A DNA stretch of 64,000 bases from Oidiodendron maius Zn. Lineage: Eukaryota > Ascomycota > Leotiomycetes > Myxotrichaceae. The stretch is taken from positions 785,563 through 849,562 of the forward strand of contig KN832883.1 of the NCBI GenBank assembly GCA_000827325.1, read 5' to 3'. Every line of letters begins with the position of its first letter. Position 1 is the first letter of the stretch. The notes under the pieces were generated by a model, which was not told the origin of the DNA, ran no database searches, and was given only the letters and a program-made list of their open reading frames with translations. A program made the translations under genes and the position numbers. Below are positions 46,325-57,443 of this stretch, piece after piece.

Positions 46325-48046
46325 ATGAGTCTTATCGCCAAAGACGCAGCCCCGAATCCGGTGGTGACCATCAATGGCACCCCTCTCGGCGTGCAATTCT
46401 CATACTACCCGACTGCAACAGCGCAGCCAACAATAGTGCCCATCACCAGCATCCCAGGGCTCACCATCCCACCAGCACTCCTTCCATTTCTCCAACTTCC
46501 TTTGAGCCAAGTTCTCGATGACGTCTGGTCGACAAACTTAGACTCGTCCGGCCAAACGTTGCGTGACCGTACCATATCGGAAGTCACCGGTATAATCAAC
46601 ACTAATCTACCGTCTGGTGCTACTGCATCTTCTCTCAATCTCCCGACAACTGGTACATTGCAAGCAGCCGTGTCTGGCAACACGATTTATTTGAGTTATC
46701 AACTTCTAGGAAACTCTGTGGCCGTGAAGCTGGACAAGACGTTCACTATTATTTTTGTTACAGAAACAGTCGAATTTGACTGGACGCTAACATTTGACCT
46801 CGAACTACTTATTACGATCAATATCCCAAATCAAGCAGGTCCAATTACCACGACTGCGCAATTGCAGGTAGAGAATGCGCAACTCCATAGTACCAACTTC
46901 CTCGCGGATGTTGCAGATGCGCTTTCAGGCCTTATCGACGTCCTCACCTTTGGCAATGTCAATGTTATTGGGAATATCGAAACGACCGTCGACAATCAAA
47001 GCTACACAGGCCCGGATCTCGGCGATCTCACGCCGGCGATTTCGGAGCTCTCTGTGATTTGGATCGGTGCTCAACAGTACGGCTTCACAAAGCTGGTTGG
47101 AATCATACAAGGAGACCAACTTATCCTCCAATTCGAACACCCTCTCGATCCTGCTCCAGTCGTTTACGGCTTGGTCGACGGCTTACCAAGTGGAGTTCCT
47201 AGCCTAATAGGGCCCGGGATTACGCTCTCCGCCCTGGAAGTCGATGTGGGTCAGACGCTCGTGGTAGACGGCACTAACTTCCCCGTTCCAACTTCCATTT
47301 CCATTGGATGGACCGATACAACATCTGGAACTGTGGCCGAATCGCTTGTCAATTGGTTTCAGGGACCCAACCCTCCTGTGCTGAATCCGCCAGTGCCGGT
47401 CTCCGCTAGTAGCCAAACAATCGTACGTACAGGCTCTTCTGACGGCAGAAACCAATGGACTGCATATGGGCTTAACCAAAACGCAACCTACTACTTCCAG
47501 GTTGCCGATAAAGACCTGCTTACTCAAACGCCATACAGCGCCCTCGCACCTTTCACTACGGGGAGCGAGTCCGACGTTGTCCAGATCTATCTTCAACCTC
47601 AAGCTGGTGGCTCCCAGACACTCATCGGGAACGGCACATTGACCAATTCGCCTACCTTTTCGGCCACTGTTACCATCCCCACAGAAAGTCCCGGCTGGTA
47701 TAATGTTATCGCGGTGCCTGCCAGCGGTGCATCCGCTCAGGCACCCGTCTTGATCAATGCTGCAGGAACCGGCCCAATGCCAATAATCCAATCAGCTCCT
47801 TACGTTACCGTTGGGAATCCTTTCGATGTTACTTTTAGCGGATTTCCGGCGGGGACGGTCAGTGTATACATAGATTCGCCGGCGAACCCTGTCGGAACTA
47901 CGGTCAGCCCTGGTCCGGGTCTGTTCGGCCCTGTGGTGTTCACCTGGCCTTCAGGAGATTTAGGTGAGCACAGCTTGTACGCACAAGGTGTGTCCGGTCC
48001 AGCATCGGCTCCGGTAATGATTACTGGAGAGTTTCCTCCAAAGTAG
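46325..48046 (+). CDS. Intronless beta-sandwich protein, possibly of bacterial origin
   Basis: A single uninterrupted frame of 573 residues starting MSLIAKDAAPNPVVTINGTP. No signal peptide. Residues 1-270 are beta-rich and resemble no domain I know. About 290-345 (GPGITLSALEVDVGQTLVVDGTNFP) looks like an IPT/TIG-type Ig module, about 345-420 like an Fn3 module (NQNATYYFQVADKDLLTQTPYS), and two more Ig-like modules follow (TPTESPGWYNVIAVPAS type; YVTVGNPFDVTFSGFPAG). Lack of introns in a locus where almost every long gene has them, and module types common in bacterial surface or sensory proteins, make horizontal transfer plausible. Function unknown. Confidence 0.8.
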   Translation: MSLIAKDAAPNPVVTINGTPLGVQFSYYPTATAQPTIVPITSIPGLTIPPALLPFLQLPLSQVLDDVWSTNLDSSGQTLRDRTISEVTGIINTNLPSGATASSLNLPTTGTLQAAVSGNTIYLSYQLLGNSVAVKLDKTFTIIFVTETVEFDWTLTFDLELLITINIPNQAGPITTTAQLQVENAQLHSTNFLADVADALSGLIDVLTFGNVNVIGNIETTVDNQSYTGPDLGDLTPAISELSVIWIGAQQYGFTKLVGIIQGDQLILQFEHPLDPAPVVYGLVDGLPSGVPSLIGPGITLSALEVDVGQTLVVDGTNFPVPTSISIGWTDTTSGTVAESLVNWFQGPNPPVLNPPVPVSASSQTIVRTGSSDGRNQWTAYGLNQNATYYFQVADKDLLTQTPYSALAPFTTGSESDVVQIYLQPQAGGSQTLIGNGTLTNSPTFSATVTIPTESPGWYNVIAVPASGASAQAPVLINAAGTGPMPIIQSAPYVTVGNPFDVTFSGFPAGTVSVYIDSPANPVGTTVSPGPGLFGPVVFTWPSGDLGEHSLYAQGVSGPASAPVMITGEFPPK

Positions 48047-48204
48047 TATAATTTATTTGACTAGCGCTGGCCTTATTAGTTTCTTCATCAACGATCACTT
48101 TCGTTAAAAGTTTGTAGTCAATCGAATTTACAGTATTCCCTCGTAAAATAAAAGTTGTATAGTGTGAACAAATTTGTATGGACTTTACACAGTGCCTGCT
48201 TCAA

Positions 48205-48510
48205 TCAAACTTGGTCATCGTATTCCACAGGTGTTAGAAGACCCATTTTGATGTCATACATGAAGCCGAAACAATGATCGGCCAGCTTCTTGGGAGTATA
48301 GGGAGAGGTCCCGTAGATCGTCGCGAATGCCATGTTCCGAACTATTTATTGCATTATTAAAGATTCGTTAACGAAAGTCTATGCTCGAGATATATTTACT
48401 TACTGAAAGCTCCGAATACTATATCATCAATCTCTGGATGGTCTGGAAACTGGTTCTTGTGCATTTTACGAATGCCATCATCCGTGAAATAGCTGGCCGA
48501 CGAGGTCGTA
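48205..48510 (-). pseudogene. 5'-truncated gene fragment (two C-terminal exons)
   Basis: complement(48205..48341, 48404..about 48510). The frame YFTDDGIRKMHKNQFPDHPE ... IVFGAF joins across a 62-bp intron (GTAAGT donor, AAATAG acceptor) to IRNMAFATIYGTSPYTPKK ... MGLLTPVEYDDQV and a stop. The clean splice and coherent sequence show a real C-terminus. No upstream coding continues past about 48510, where A+T-rich unrelated sequence begins. Family not recognised. Confidence 0.5.
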
Positions 48511-49530
48511 GGAGGTCACGTGACTATATCCATAGAGCTTGGCGCTCCTGACGAAGCTCTATATAAGCTCTAGTTATTTCCTTTAGATAGAAGCTTTATA
48601 CTTAACTCAAATACAGTATTTTCACACATACTTAGTAACACACAGCTTAACTTGATAAGTGACCGCATCCCTATCCATAACCTAGATAACACCTAGACTG
48701 CCCTTTGACCTACAGTAGCACTGAAGGTTAACCGACTGTTACAGCCAGTACGGTACGGGAATGTTTCCAAGGCAATTTCCATTTCCGTCTTTGGGCCAGA
48801 GCTGTGGTGAGTAAAACCAGAGCCAGGCTGAGCGGAAGGCAACCCATTTGGGCTCCTCGGCTATGACTACCGCGGGCTAAAATTAGACAAGTACCTTACC
48901 TAACCAAGGGTTCTTTCGGAGCCAATTCTAGACCCCTGTTAAGCAGAGCCCGCACCTCATGATTCACCATAGTATCTAAGGCTAGAACGGGACAGTTGTT
49001 ATCTCAATGCTCTGACCGCTTATTTACGGGCTAAAACCCTTCCGGCGTGTGATCTCGGAGCAACAACCCAAAAAAAATGCTGCAAGTTACTGCAGGTTAC
49101 CTGAGCCAACCAGAGACTAGGGTTTTTCGAAGTGGCTGGCCTGAGATAAGACAGTTGGTATTATTATCTTAATCACATGATTACCACGGCGGTAAACGGC
49201 ACCAGCTTACGCAACCAATCTCGCTTAGGGCAAAACGCGCCTGGCACCTCTCACGAGTTAGGCTTCACTATTCGCGAATGTCCGTCTTGTAAGACAACTC
49301 CGTTCAATTACAGTGAAGTCTCAATTTGACTACGTTGCCTTGAACCTGATACTTGCTGCCACTTCTGTTATATGAGCCAAGGATATTCAACGGCAGCCTA
49401 GGTATGCTATCGGCTGGAAGCCCTGCTCGACGAAATCACAATCTGATAGCCTAGATCCGTTGGCTCTGAGTTCTGAATTGTAACAAGCATAGGCTGCTGA
49501 GGTTAGACATTTTCGAGAAAACTGAAGATC
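48511..49530. other. Intergenic
   Basis: No gene. Around 48510-48660 the sequence (CACGTGAC, CTATATAAGCTC) is promoter-like or LTR-like, but no terminal repeats could be defined. Confidence 0.4.
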
Positions 49531-52500
49531 ATGTCTTTATATACTTACTCGCCGTTATCGAAGCGAAATGGATTTCATAGCATTCGACTGCTTCGGCTGC
49601 TTCCCAACGAAAACGATAATGGTATTATTGAATGCCAGCTCTTCGACTACTTCTTGCAACACACAGATACAGGAGATTATCTTTACGAAGCATTATCTTA
49701 CATATGGGGAAGTCCTTACAAAAACTACTCGATTCGATTAGACAAATGTGTCTTTCATGTCACGAAAAACCTCTATGCAGCATTGTCTCGCCTTAGAAAC
49801 CGCGATTTCGAACGAATTATATGGATAGATGCAATTTGTATAAACCAAGATGACTTGGAAGAGCGGGAGCATCAAATTAGATACATGGCGAAAATCTATA
49901 GCATGGCAAAATCTGTCATAGTTTGGTTTGGCGAGAGTGCGGAGGGGAGCGATCTAGCTTTTGAAGCAATCGGCCGTGCAGCTCAGACCAGACTTTCGAA
50001 ACCCCTACTGACAAGGGAACTCTGCAATGATGTTCTTAGAGAAGTCAGTCTTGCAGCTAAGAAAAGCCCACCCAAGCTCAAGGACACAGGGTATTTTCGC
50101 AATGATGTTCTGAAAGCAATGGGCATTGCAGCCAAGAAAAGCCCAGCGAAGCCTTCACTAAACACGGAACTCCGCAACAATGTCCTTAGGCTAATCGAGA
50201 GACCGTGGTTTCGGCGCGTTTGGGTCAGTGCGTTGAGACTTGAGAGAAACTTAACAACACTGACATTCTTAATCTAGGTTTTGCAGGAAGTTGCCGCAGC
50301 TCGACATATCCTGATTATGTGCGGTGCAGTGCAGCTTGATGGGTACACGTTCTGTTTAGGATTGCAACAATTGAACCTTCCAGATAAAGGCTTCGCAGAG
50401 TCACAAGCTTTGATTCGTTCCGTGGTTTTCTTAATAAGTCAAGCAATCTTCCGACCTAAGTCTACGTCATGGTGGTCAGGACGGACCACCTTGGAAATCA
50501 GCCCATTGGCAGAGCTGATAGACATGTATCATGACCACGAAGCTACCGTACGCCACGACAAAATATTTGCCTTGCTAGGAATGAGTACTGATGATCTTAC
50601 TGGGTCTGGATTGTTAATTGACTATAACATTCCATGGGTAAAGCTCTTTGAGAGCCTTCTCCTCTTTGTTTCTGGCAAATCTCTATCCGTTGAAGTTATC
50701 TGCGACAGCGACATAGCAGTAGCCAAGGCCACAGGCTATGTCATGGGAGAGGTGTCTTCCGTGGAACTGGACATCTCATGGAGCGACAGACAACAAGTAG
50801 AGGTTACTTTTTGGAACAATTTCATACCATCAGAAGATAGATACAGTTGGAACAACTCAGTGCCCTCTCGAGATAGAGCTATTTTGGCTTTCCTAGTCTC
50901 AGCGAACCCCATTCAGGAAGGCGACCTCGTATGCGTTCTCAAGCACAATCCAACGCCTGTTATTGTGAGACCACGCGATGACTTTTTTGAAATTGTCAAA
51001 TTTAATGCCGTTCCTTATGATTCAGGTGTGGAGCGAGATTGGGACACAGATGTAGATAATTCCTCAATTGAAAACGATTATGAGAAGTGGGTCGAAGCTC
51101 TCAAATCGATCACATCCGTCACGTTGGATTTCTTATTAGTCTGGCAATGGAATGCGACAGTTCAACAACAGGAATACAAAGAAGTAGAAGCGAAATGTGG
51201 AATCCAAAAGGTGTCATCATCGAAAGCGGAGAGGTTGTCAAAAGTTGCGCTCGTTATGGCAGGGTCCGAGCGCTTCGAACTAATAAGCCAAAAGATCCAA
51301 GATGCTATTGACTTCTGCAAGCTGTCAGTTGGAAAAGATCATCCAAATACTTTAACATGTATGGATGCTCTCGGACTGTTGTGTAAGAATAACGGGAACT
51401 GGAAAAAGGCCGAAGCCGTTCTTTCTGGGGTAATACAGACGAGAATTCTGGTGCAAGGAGAAAATCATTCGGACACCTTGAATTGCATGCAGATCTTCGG
51501 AGATTTAGCTACTGCTCTTGAGAAAGCAGGGCTTCGGAACGATGCAAAGAGAATCGCGTTCATTCTGCAGGTGCTTAAGGATCAAGAAAGGACCATAGTT
51601 GATGAAGATGGCGTTATTTTTGTCGCAAATACCCTGGATGAGAAAGCAATGGCTTTTTTACTGCGGACGCGGGGACATGAGTTCAAAGTCACGGAAGGCA
51701 TCCTGAAAGCCGCAATAAGCAATTCGCATGGAGGAGAAAAGGTCACATATCTCCTTCTTGAGAAACGCAAAGAAGATATCGAAATTACGGAAGAAATTTT
51801 CCAAAATGCGGTGGAAAACTTTTACGGAACAAGCGTAATACAACATCTTCTTGAAGAAAGAGGGGGAGAGTTCAAAATCACTGAACAAATCATCGAAGCA
51901 GCCGCAGGACATAGAAACTCAGGAGTACTTCAAATGATACTTCAGCATCTAGGAGATGAATTCAAAATTACGGACAATATCCTTAAACTCGCAGCATACA
52001 ATGAGAATCCAGGAGCAATGAAACTATTATTTCAGCATGCAAATGACGAAACCGAAATCACAGAAGAAACTATCAAAATCGCTGCATACAATCGGACGCC
52101 AGAAGTAATGCAACTGATACTCCAGCACCCAAGTGGTAAAGTCAAAATCACAGACGAAATTATTGAAATCGCCGCAAGCCATCCGAGGCCAGCAATGATG
52201 AAACTGCTGCTTGACTATCAAGGAAAAGAAATCACAATCCCTGAAGCAGCCGTCAAAGCCGCGGCAAAAAACTGGAATTTAAAAGTAATGGAAAGAATAC
52301 TTCAACATCCAAGAGAGAAGTTCAAGATCACTGAAGAAACTGTTGAAGTCTTCGCAAGAGCCAAACCGATAGGCATGATGGAATTGCTACTTCAGTATCG
52401 AGGACGTGAAGTGAAGGTCTCAGAAACCGTGGTTAAAAAAGCGATGAGTGAGACAGACGGATCTTGGGTGCTAGAGCGTTTGCATGAGGATCAAGGAAAA

Positions 52501-53130
52501 GAAATTGCAATTACTGAAGCAATCTTGAATGCTGTGTCACAGAATGCTGAAATAATGCGGATTCTTGTTGATTCCCGAGGAGATGAGCTTCGCATCACTC
52601 CCCAAATATTAAGAGCTGTGGCAGAAGGTAGTTCGGGAGACAAAACGATGCGTCTTTTATTGCAAGAGAAAGGACATGACTTTATCGTCACTGAAGACTT
52701 GGTTGAAGCCGCAGTTCGCAACTATTATTGCGGAAAAGAGATATTCAAGCTACTCCTGGACTTTCGGGGGGTCGAAGTGAAGGTTAGCGAGAAAGTTGTC
52801 AAGAATGCGGCCTCCAATCCTTTTCACGGAGAGGAGATAATAAAGCTGCTTTTAGAAAGACGAAGGGATGAAGTGACAGTAACTAAAGAAGTAGTGATAA
52901 CTGCGGCTACGGCGGGAATAATGTTGGTGCTCATCGATCGACTGGAAGATTCTGGCAGCATCCCAGATGAGATTCTCAACTCAATACCAGAGAATTGGGA
53001 TACTAGGGAGAAGATTATGAGAGATATCACAATTGAGCGGAGATACCGCCAGAAACGACTTCGGAAAGAGGAATTACAGAAAAAAGGACTTCCTGACGAT
53101 TATGATCCCGAGGCACAATACGACTTATGA
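49531..53130 (+). CDS. HET-domain protein with TPR-like and about 15 C-terminal 'ITEE' repeats
   Basis: Two exons, join(49531..50223, 50278..53130), 1181 residues; the 54-bp intron joins RPWFRRVW to VLQEVAAARHIL, the usual HET continuation. HET blocks: YEALSYIWG (52-60), IIWIDAICINQDD (96-108), YSMAKSVIVWFG (123-134), RPWFRRVWVLQEVA. Inside HET, about residues 163-222 hold an insertion of 2.5 short repeats (LCNDVLREV...AAKKSPP, FRNDVLKAM...AAKKSPA, LRNNVLRLI). A TPR-like pair lies near 580-680 (GKDHPNTLTCMDALGLL). From about 690 there are about 15 units of 30-32 residues, such as VMQLILQHPSGKVKITDEII, ankyrin-like in rhythm. HET domains induce cell death on non-self recognition; the repeats may sense or transmit. 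No NACHT or NB-ARC is present. The protein looks intact. Confidence 0.93.
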
Positions 53131-54233
53131 TTAGGCAAGAATTGTGCGGAGAGAGACTTAAGAAAATCATAAGTCTGTTTGGACTGACGAGTCATACGAA
53201 GAGGCCGCAAATTTGCTGTTGAGACAACATCATGCCATGAGACTCGGTGCGGAATCTGATCGACGTTGAAATTCTATGTCCTCACGTCTAAATAATAATG
53301 CATGTCTGTATTTTAACCCCACTACTCGTCACAGGCTAGGAAAACAAATCCGGTTCACTTATCCAAAGTTATGAAGGCTCAAGCCTAGAGTCCGTGCAAA
53401 GGGCCGACTGATTTGAAGAGTGAATGAAGCTCCTTCCACGCAGCTGTGGGACCGCCCCTTCTTCTTGTCAGCACACTTGGGAAAGGCTGGATTCTACCTA
53501 CCAGATCTATATAATGATCCCTTTAATTGAAGGTCTAACGATCCAGGGATCAATAAAAATCTATTACTGAAGAGCTTGAAAGAGCTCCTACGAGAGGGGC
53601 TGGGCCTCGCGCTTTCTGTTCCGTACAGCCACGCACTATAAAAGCTTTATATTCTTCGACTTCTTCCTTCCATTTGTCCGCGTATGCTTGCCCTATTATA
53701 TTTCATCTTTGACTCCGACCAGGACTCCTTACTACTGACCATTATAGTCTCTATAGATCAAGCTACAGGGCGCGAAGATAGCTCTTAGGCTGAATATTGA
53801 ACCACCAGATACCCGTGTGGCTTATTATCATGCCTTTAACAAAGCACCTAGAAAATTCTCTGCATGTGGCCATTTTGCGTTTTTGTGTTCTGTGTGAGGA
53901 CAAGAAGGCCACTTTTCTTCTGCGCAGGTATTTTTGCTGTGAAATATCCCTGTCCGGAGATAATCCGAAGTTGTTATGCTTCAAGTCATTGGGACCAGGT
54001 TGTTGTATTACAAATCGTTGTGATACATACAGCTCGTAGTACTAGAACTTGTTATAATACAAGTCATTGTAGACCATGTTATTGTGCAAAAAGCTGCTGT
54101 GGTACAGGTTATAGTACTATATGTGCTATAAATAGCGAGATATAACTATACTGCACTGTAAGGTTATTATCTGTCGGTAATTTAGAAAATAGAGTCGAGA
54201 ATCCGCGAACATTCTCAAATTAGATATAATCCA

Positions 54234-54303
54234 AGAACTTCGCACGAATGGTTAGGATGTGAGTATCTACAATCACCCAAGTTCGAATCTTGGAAAGAGT
54301 TCT
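54234..54303 (+). other. tRNA-like relic (possible SINE head)
   Basis: A-box-like TGGTTAGGATGTG and a T-arm CCAAG-TTCGAAT-CTTGG (54277-54293) are present. AGAACTT (54234-54240) can pair with GAGTTCT (54297-54303). However, three extra bases separate T-arm and acceptor, and the anticodon stem does not pair, so it is not a working tRNA. A T-rich run follows. Confidence 0.3.
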
Positions 54304-54424
54304 TATTTATATCTGACCATTTTTCTTTATTTTTTTTTTAGTATAATAATTTCCAACCTTCCCATCTTTCTACTAAAGTATAGTCTTGACCATTACCGAG
54401 AGGCTAATTTTAGATTAGGCAGGG

Positions 54425-54620
54425 TAAATATTTGGGATCCCAAAAGGGGAAGAAGGGTTATTTTCGGCCCCTCGTTAAAAGTTGCTGATTTCTAGTAAAC
54501 AATGTGAATAGGGTCATCTAGCCTGAGCAAACCTAAGCCGAAGCTGAGCCGGTCTAAGCAAAGGCGGCGCTGCTTACATTAGAATAGGGTTGGGAAGTGA
54601 AAACATCTCCGTGGTATAAC
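54425..54620 (+). repeat. Dispersed repeat, copy B
   Basis: Partner of 28441-28633, same order of conserved blocks (TTTGGGATCC to GTGGTATAA). It has more A and T than copy A, consistent with independent decay. Confidence 0.7.
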
Positions 54621-55273
54621 AGTTAGTATCAAGAGTAAAATATAAAAGATAATTCTGTTTAGTAGGTGCCTTTTTTTTATAAATTCCTAATACGATTTCA
54701 GGGACTAGTGGTCAATGACTTTAGGGTCGTTGTTGTTATAAACCTGTGTTATCGCCTAGCTACTCAGCCTCCTCCTCAAACACACGTCAGAGCGTGAAAA
54801 ATCTGCCTGTGCCTTCTCTGATATAATCTTGTTATAGTATAGTAATATTTATTTTAGCTCTCTAGATAGATTATCAAAAAAACTATGACATTAAATATAT
54901 AGAGAAGAGTGATTGCTATTTTAGTGGATCTTACAGATGCCTCTAAGGATGTATCTAGCAAGTGGCACTAGACCAGGTTTAGACCCCAAGAAGTTCCTTC
55001 CATTCTCAGTGGGCAGGTTAATAATCTTTGAGATCATGGTCATTCAGCAGGCTTGCCTACGCCTGCTTCCTTTTGCCAAGTGCGGATGGCGAGGGCACTT
55101 CCTGCTGTTCATGACCACATAGGCCCCTGTACACAGGGATGCACCTGAAGTTGTCTCGATTAACATGATTTCTCTTAGCATGGCCTTTGGAGCACCTGAC
55201 TGTCTTCCTTGGATACAGAGCAATCCTACAGAGGGGATCGTTATGTGAATGTAGCAGGTTATTGCAGAACAAG

Positions 55274-56027
55274 TTACATAATGGCGCATTTGCTGCGGCT
55301 GGTTGCTCGGTCGAGATCTTGCTCGCCTGTCTCCTTGTTCGACCGGCCACCTGTACCGTTTACATCGCTAGCGTCGCTAGTGCTGTCACGGCCATATTCT
55401 CTAATCTCCCTGACAATGTCGTAAAATGCATTCTCGACGTTGGCTCCTGACTTGGCCGAGGTCTCGATAAAGCGGCAGCCGAATTGGCGCGCGAGCTGCT
55501 CGCCCTCTGTGTCCTATGTCAGCGTTGTTGTCATGCTGTAACGGGCTTTGTGTAGATGATACGCACCTTCGGTTAATACCGCGCGCTCGCCCTCAAGATC
55601 GCACTTGTTGCCGACGACGATCATGGGAAAAGAGTCCTTTTCCTTAACCCTCAGGATCCGCTGCTGGAAGAACTTGATTTCCTCGAACGAGTGCTTTGAG
55701 GTGATGCTATAGACAAGCAGGAAGCCCTCGCCTGGGCGTATGAAATCCTCCCGCATGGCCACGTACTCTTCTTGGCCTGCAGTGTCAAAGACATCGAGCA
55801 GAACGGCCTTATCATCGATGACGCATTGCTTGCGGAAGGAGTCTTTTTGCTACAGATCAGCTGGGCGCTCTTTAGTTTGGGACTTGTTATACAGGCGTAC
55901 CTTCGATTGTGGGGTCATAGCTGTCGACAAAGGCGCCTTGGATGAGCTGGAGGGTCAGGCATGATTTACCGACAGCACCGCCGCCGACGACCACCACTTT
56001 GTACTCCTGGGAGGACTTTTGTGCCAT
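55274..56027 (-). CDS. Divergent Ras GTPase with CAAX box
   Basis: Three exons, complement(55274..55506, 55567..55842, 55901..56027), 211 residues. G1 is [19 protein letters not shown], the effector is YDPTIEDSFRKQ, G3 is DTAGQEEY, G4 is GNKCDL, G5 is ETSAKSG, and the end is SKCAIM, a CAAX box for prenylation and membrane anchoring. The second splice (after [13 protein letters not shown]) restores the usual Ras spacing. The family cycles between GDP and GTP to switch cAMP or MAPK signalling. Oddities: the position equal to human Ras Gly13 is Ala18 (GGGAV instead of GxGGV), and switch II differs from the fungal consensus ([14 protein letters not shown]). It is therefore probably an extra paralogue, not the conserved ras1. 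Confidence 0.92.
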
Positions 56028-56476
56028 TGTGCTCCGACAATGCTTCTCTAATCGCGATTCTGCCTGTGTGCGTGCGCGCACGTGTGTGTTGAAGAGGCCG
56101 ATAGAGAGTTGTAGTCCGTTCGCAGGCTGGAAATCGTGAACAGGTGCGACTCTTGTGCGGCTGTCGTTAGGGCAGATACAGAGTCGAGGCTAGTGGGTCG
56201 AATCAAGAAGGTGCGGTGCTGGTGAACGGGTGGTCGATGGGAAGCGGTCACAGGCATGAGACAGGAACAAAGCGATGATGGAGCGAAGGGTCCAAGTCAA
56301 ATAGTCACATGTCCAGGTCACATGATGTGGGGAAAGCCGGCTTAGCCTTTGGCGGAGAAGGTTAAACGCTGCGCTTTTCAGCCACGCAGCCCATTCCAGA
56401 AGCTGACGACGGCTGGCGGCTTACGCTAAGCCGGCTGAACTTGAACAGCACCTAAAAATACATTGTGCGCAGCTCG
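56028..56476. other. Ras promoter region
   Basis: No gene; probable 5' UTR and promoter of the Ras gene. Contains tandem TCACATG..GTCACATGA words near 56305-56325. Confidence 0.45.
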
Positions 56477-57094
56477 GAGTTTGGCCTAAACAATCCTGTA
56501 GCCTCAAATGTCAGCTAAGGAGCAAATATTGATGTCAGACCAGGACTTCCTTCAAGGCTGATCTATAAGCTAAAATTAACTCTATATATCAAGAAACAAT
56601 AGATTGTTTGGATTCCTTTTGTATTTAAAGAGACTATCAGTTATATCCAATCTTTACTTTGCTAAAAATAGATTGTACGTAAAAGTTTAGCCTAAGCAAT
56701 CCTATAACTTCAAATGTCAGCTAAAAAGCAAATATTAATGTCAGACCAGGACTTCCTTCAAGGCTGATCTATAAGCTAAAATTAACTCTACATATCAAGA
56801 AATAATAGGTTGCCTGGATTCCCTTTATACTTAAAGAGACTATCAGTTATATCCAATCTTTACTTTACTAAAAATAGATTATACGTAAAAGTTTAGCCTA
56901 AGCAATCCTATAACTTCAAATGTTAACTAAGGAGCAGATGTTGGTGTTAGACCAGGACTTCCTTCAAGGCTGATCTATAAGCTAAGATTAACTTTACATA
57001 TCAAGAAACAATAGGTTGCCTGGATTCCCTTTATACTTAAAGAGACTATCAGTCACATCCAATCTTCACTTTGCTATTCAATCTTCACTACGCT
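56477..57094 (+). repeat. Three tandem copies of a 206-bp unit
   Basis: Copies start near 56477, 56683 and 56889. The landmark GTCAGACCAGGACTTCCTTC recurs at 56534 and 56740 and, with one change (GTTAG), at 56946: exactly 206 bp each time. Each unit runs from CCTAA.CAATCCT to TTAAAGAGACTATCAGT. Copies 2 and 3 are more alike. Differences are mostly transitions. The last copy runs directly into the leader of the small secreted protein gene. Confidence 0.95.
57031..57040 (+). promoter_or_regulatory. TATA-like element in the last repeat copy
   Basis: TTATACTTAA in repeat copy 3, about 120 bp before the ATG at 57159. It is followed by a CT/CAATC-rich leader containing CTATTCAATC twice. The same element is present at the matching place in the earlier copies. 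Confidence 0.45.
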
Positions 57095-57158
57095 ATTCAA
57101 TCGAAGACCGAAACGTCAGACCCAAGATCAAAACCAAAACCAGAATCAAACTTTCAAG

Positions 57159-57443
57159 ATGCAATTCACCACAGTTACTATCCTCCTTTTCTCGGCCATT
57201 ACTGGCTATGTCCAAGCTGGACCTGTCCCTGGCAACTCCATAAGCTCAATGAACGGAGGCTTGACCTGCACGTCTTACCGTGTCATGCCAAACAAGAAGG
57301 TCTCACTTCCATGCGATAAATTGATTGAATGCAAATTGAAGATAGCCACCACCACATCGGTTCCAAGCGGCACTCACCCGGACACCAAGGCACTTTGGAA
57401 GGAAATGGCCGACATGTGCAAGGCGAAATGCTCTTGCAAGTAA
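57159..57443 (+). CDS. Small cysteine-containing secreted protein (effector-like)
   Basis: Single exon, 94 residues. Signal peptide MQFTTVTILLFSAITGYVQA, with likely cleavage before GPVPG. The mature 74-residue chain has six cysteines (LTCTSY, LPCDKL, IECKL, DMCKAKCSCK), enough for three disulfides, and many lysines. No domain recognised. Size, secretion signal and cysteine content fit fungal effectors or antimicrobial peptides; which one is not known. The gene sits directly behind the 206-bp tandem array, so its promoter lies in the last copy. Confidence 0.85.
   Translation: MQFTTVTILLFSAITGYVQAGPVPGNSISSMNGGLTCTSYRVMPNKKVSLPCDKLIECKLKIATTTSVPSGTHPDTKALWKEMADMCKAKCSCK

Larger units (their letters stand above)
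53131..55273. other. AT-rich gene-poor stretch with repeats
   Basis: No gene supported. Contains a tRNA-like scrap (54234-54303), repeat copy B (54425-54620), a poly-T run (54327-54341) and a degenerate TTGT/ACAA-rich tract near 54000-54120. Confidence 0.5.

Noticed and set aside
48510-48660. LTR-like promoter sequence (CACGTGAC, CTATATAAGCTC)
   Set aside because: No terminal repeats, flanking duplication or second copy could be found in the window.
54234-54303. Functional tRNA gene
   Set aside because: The T-arm is good, but the anticodon stem does not pair and extra bases precede the acceptor strand; kept only as a tRNA-like relic.
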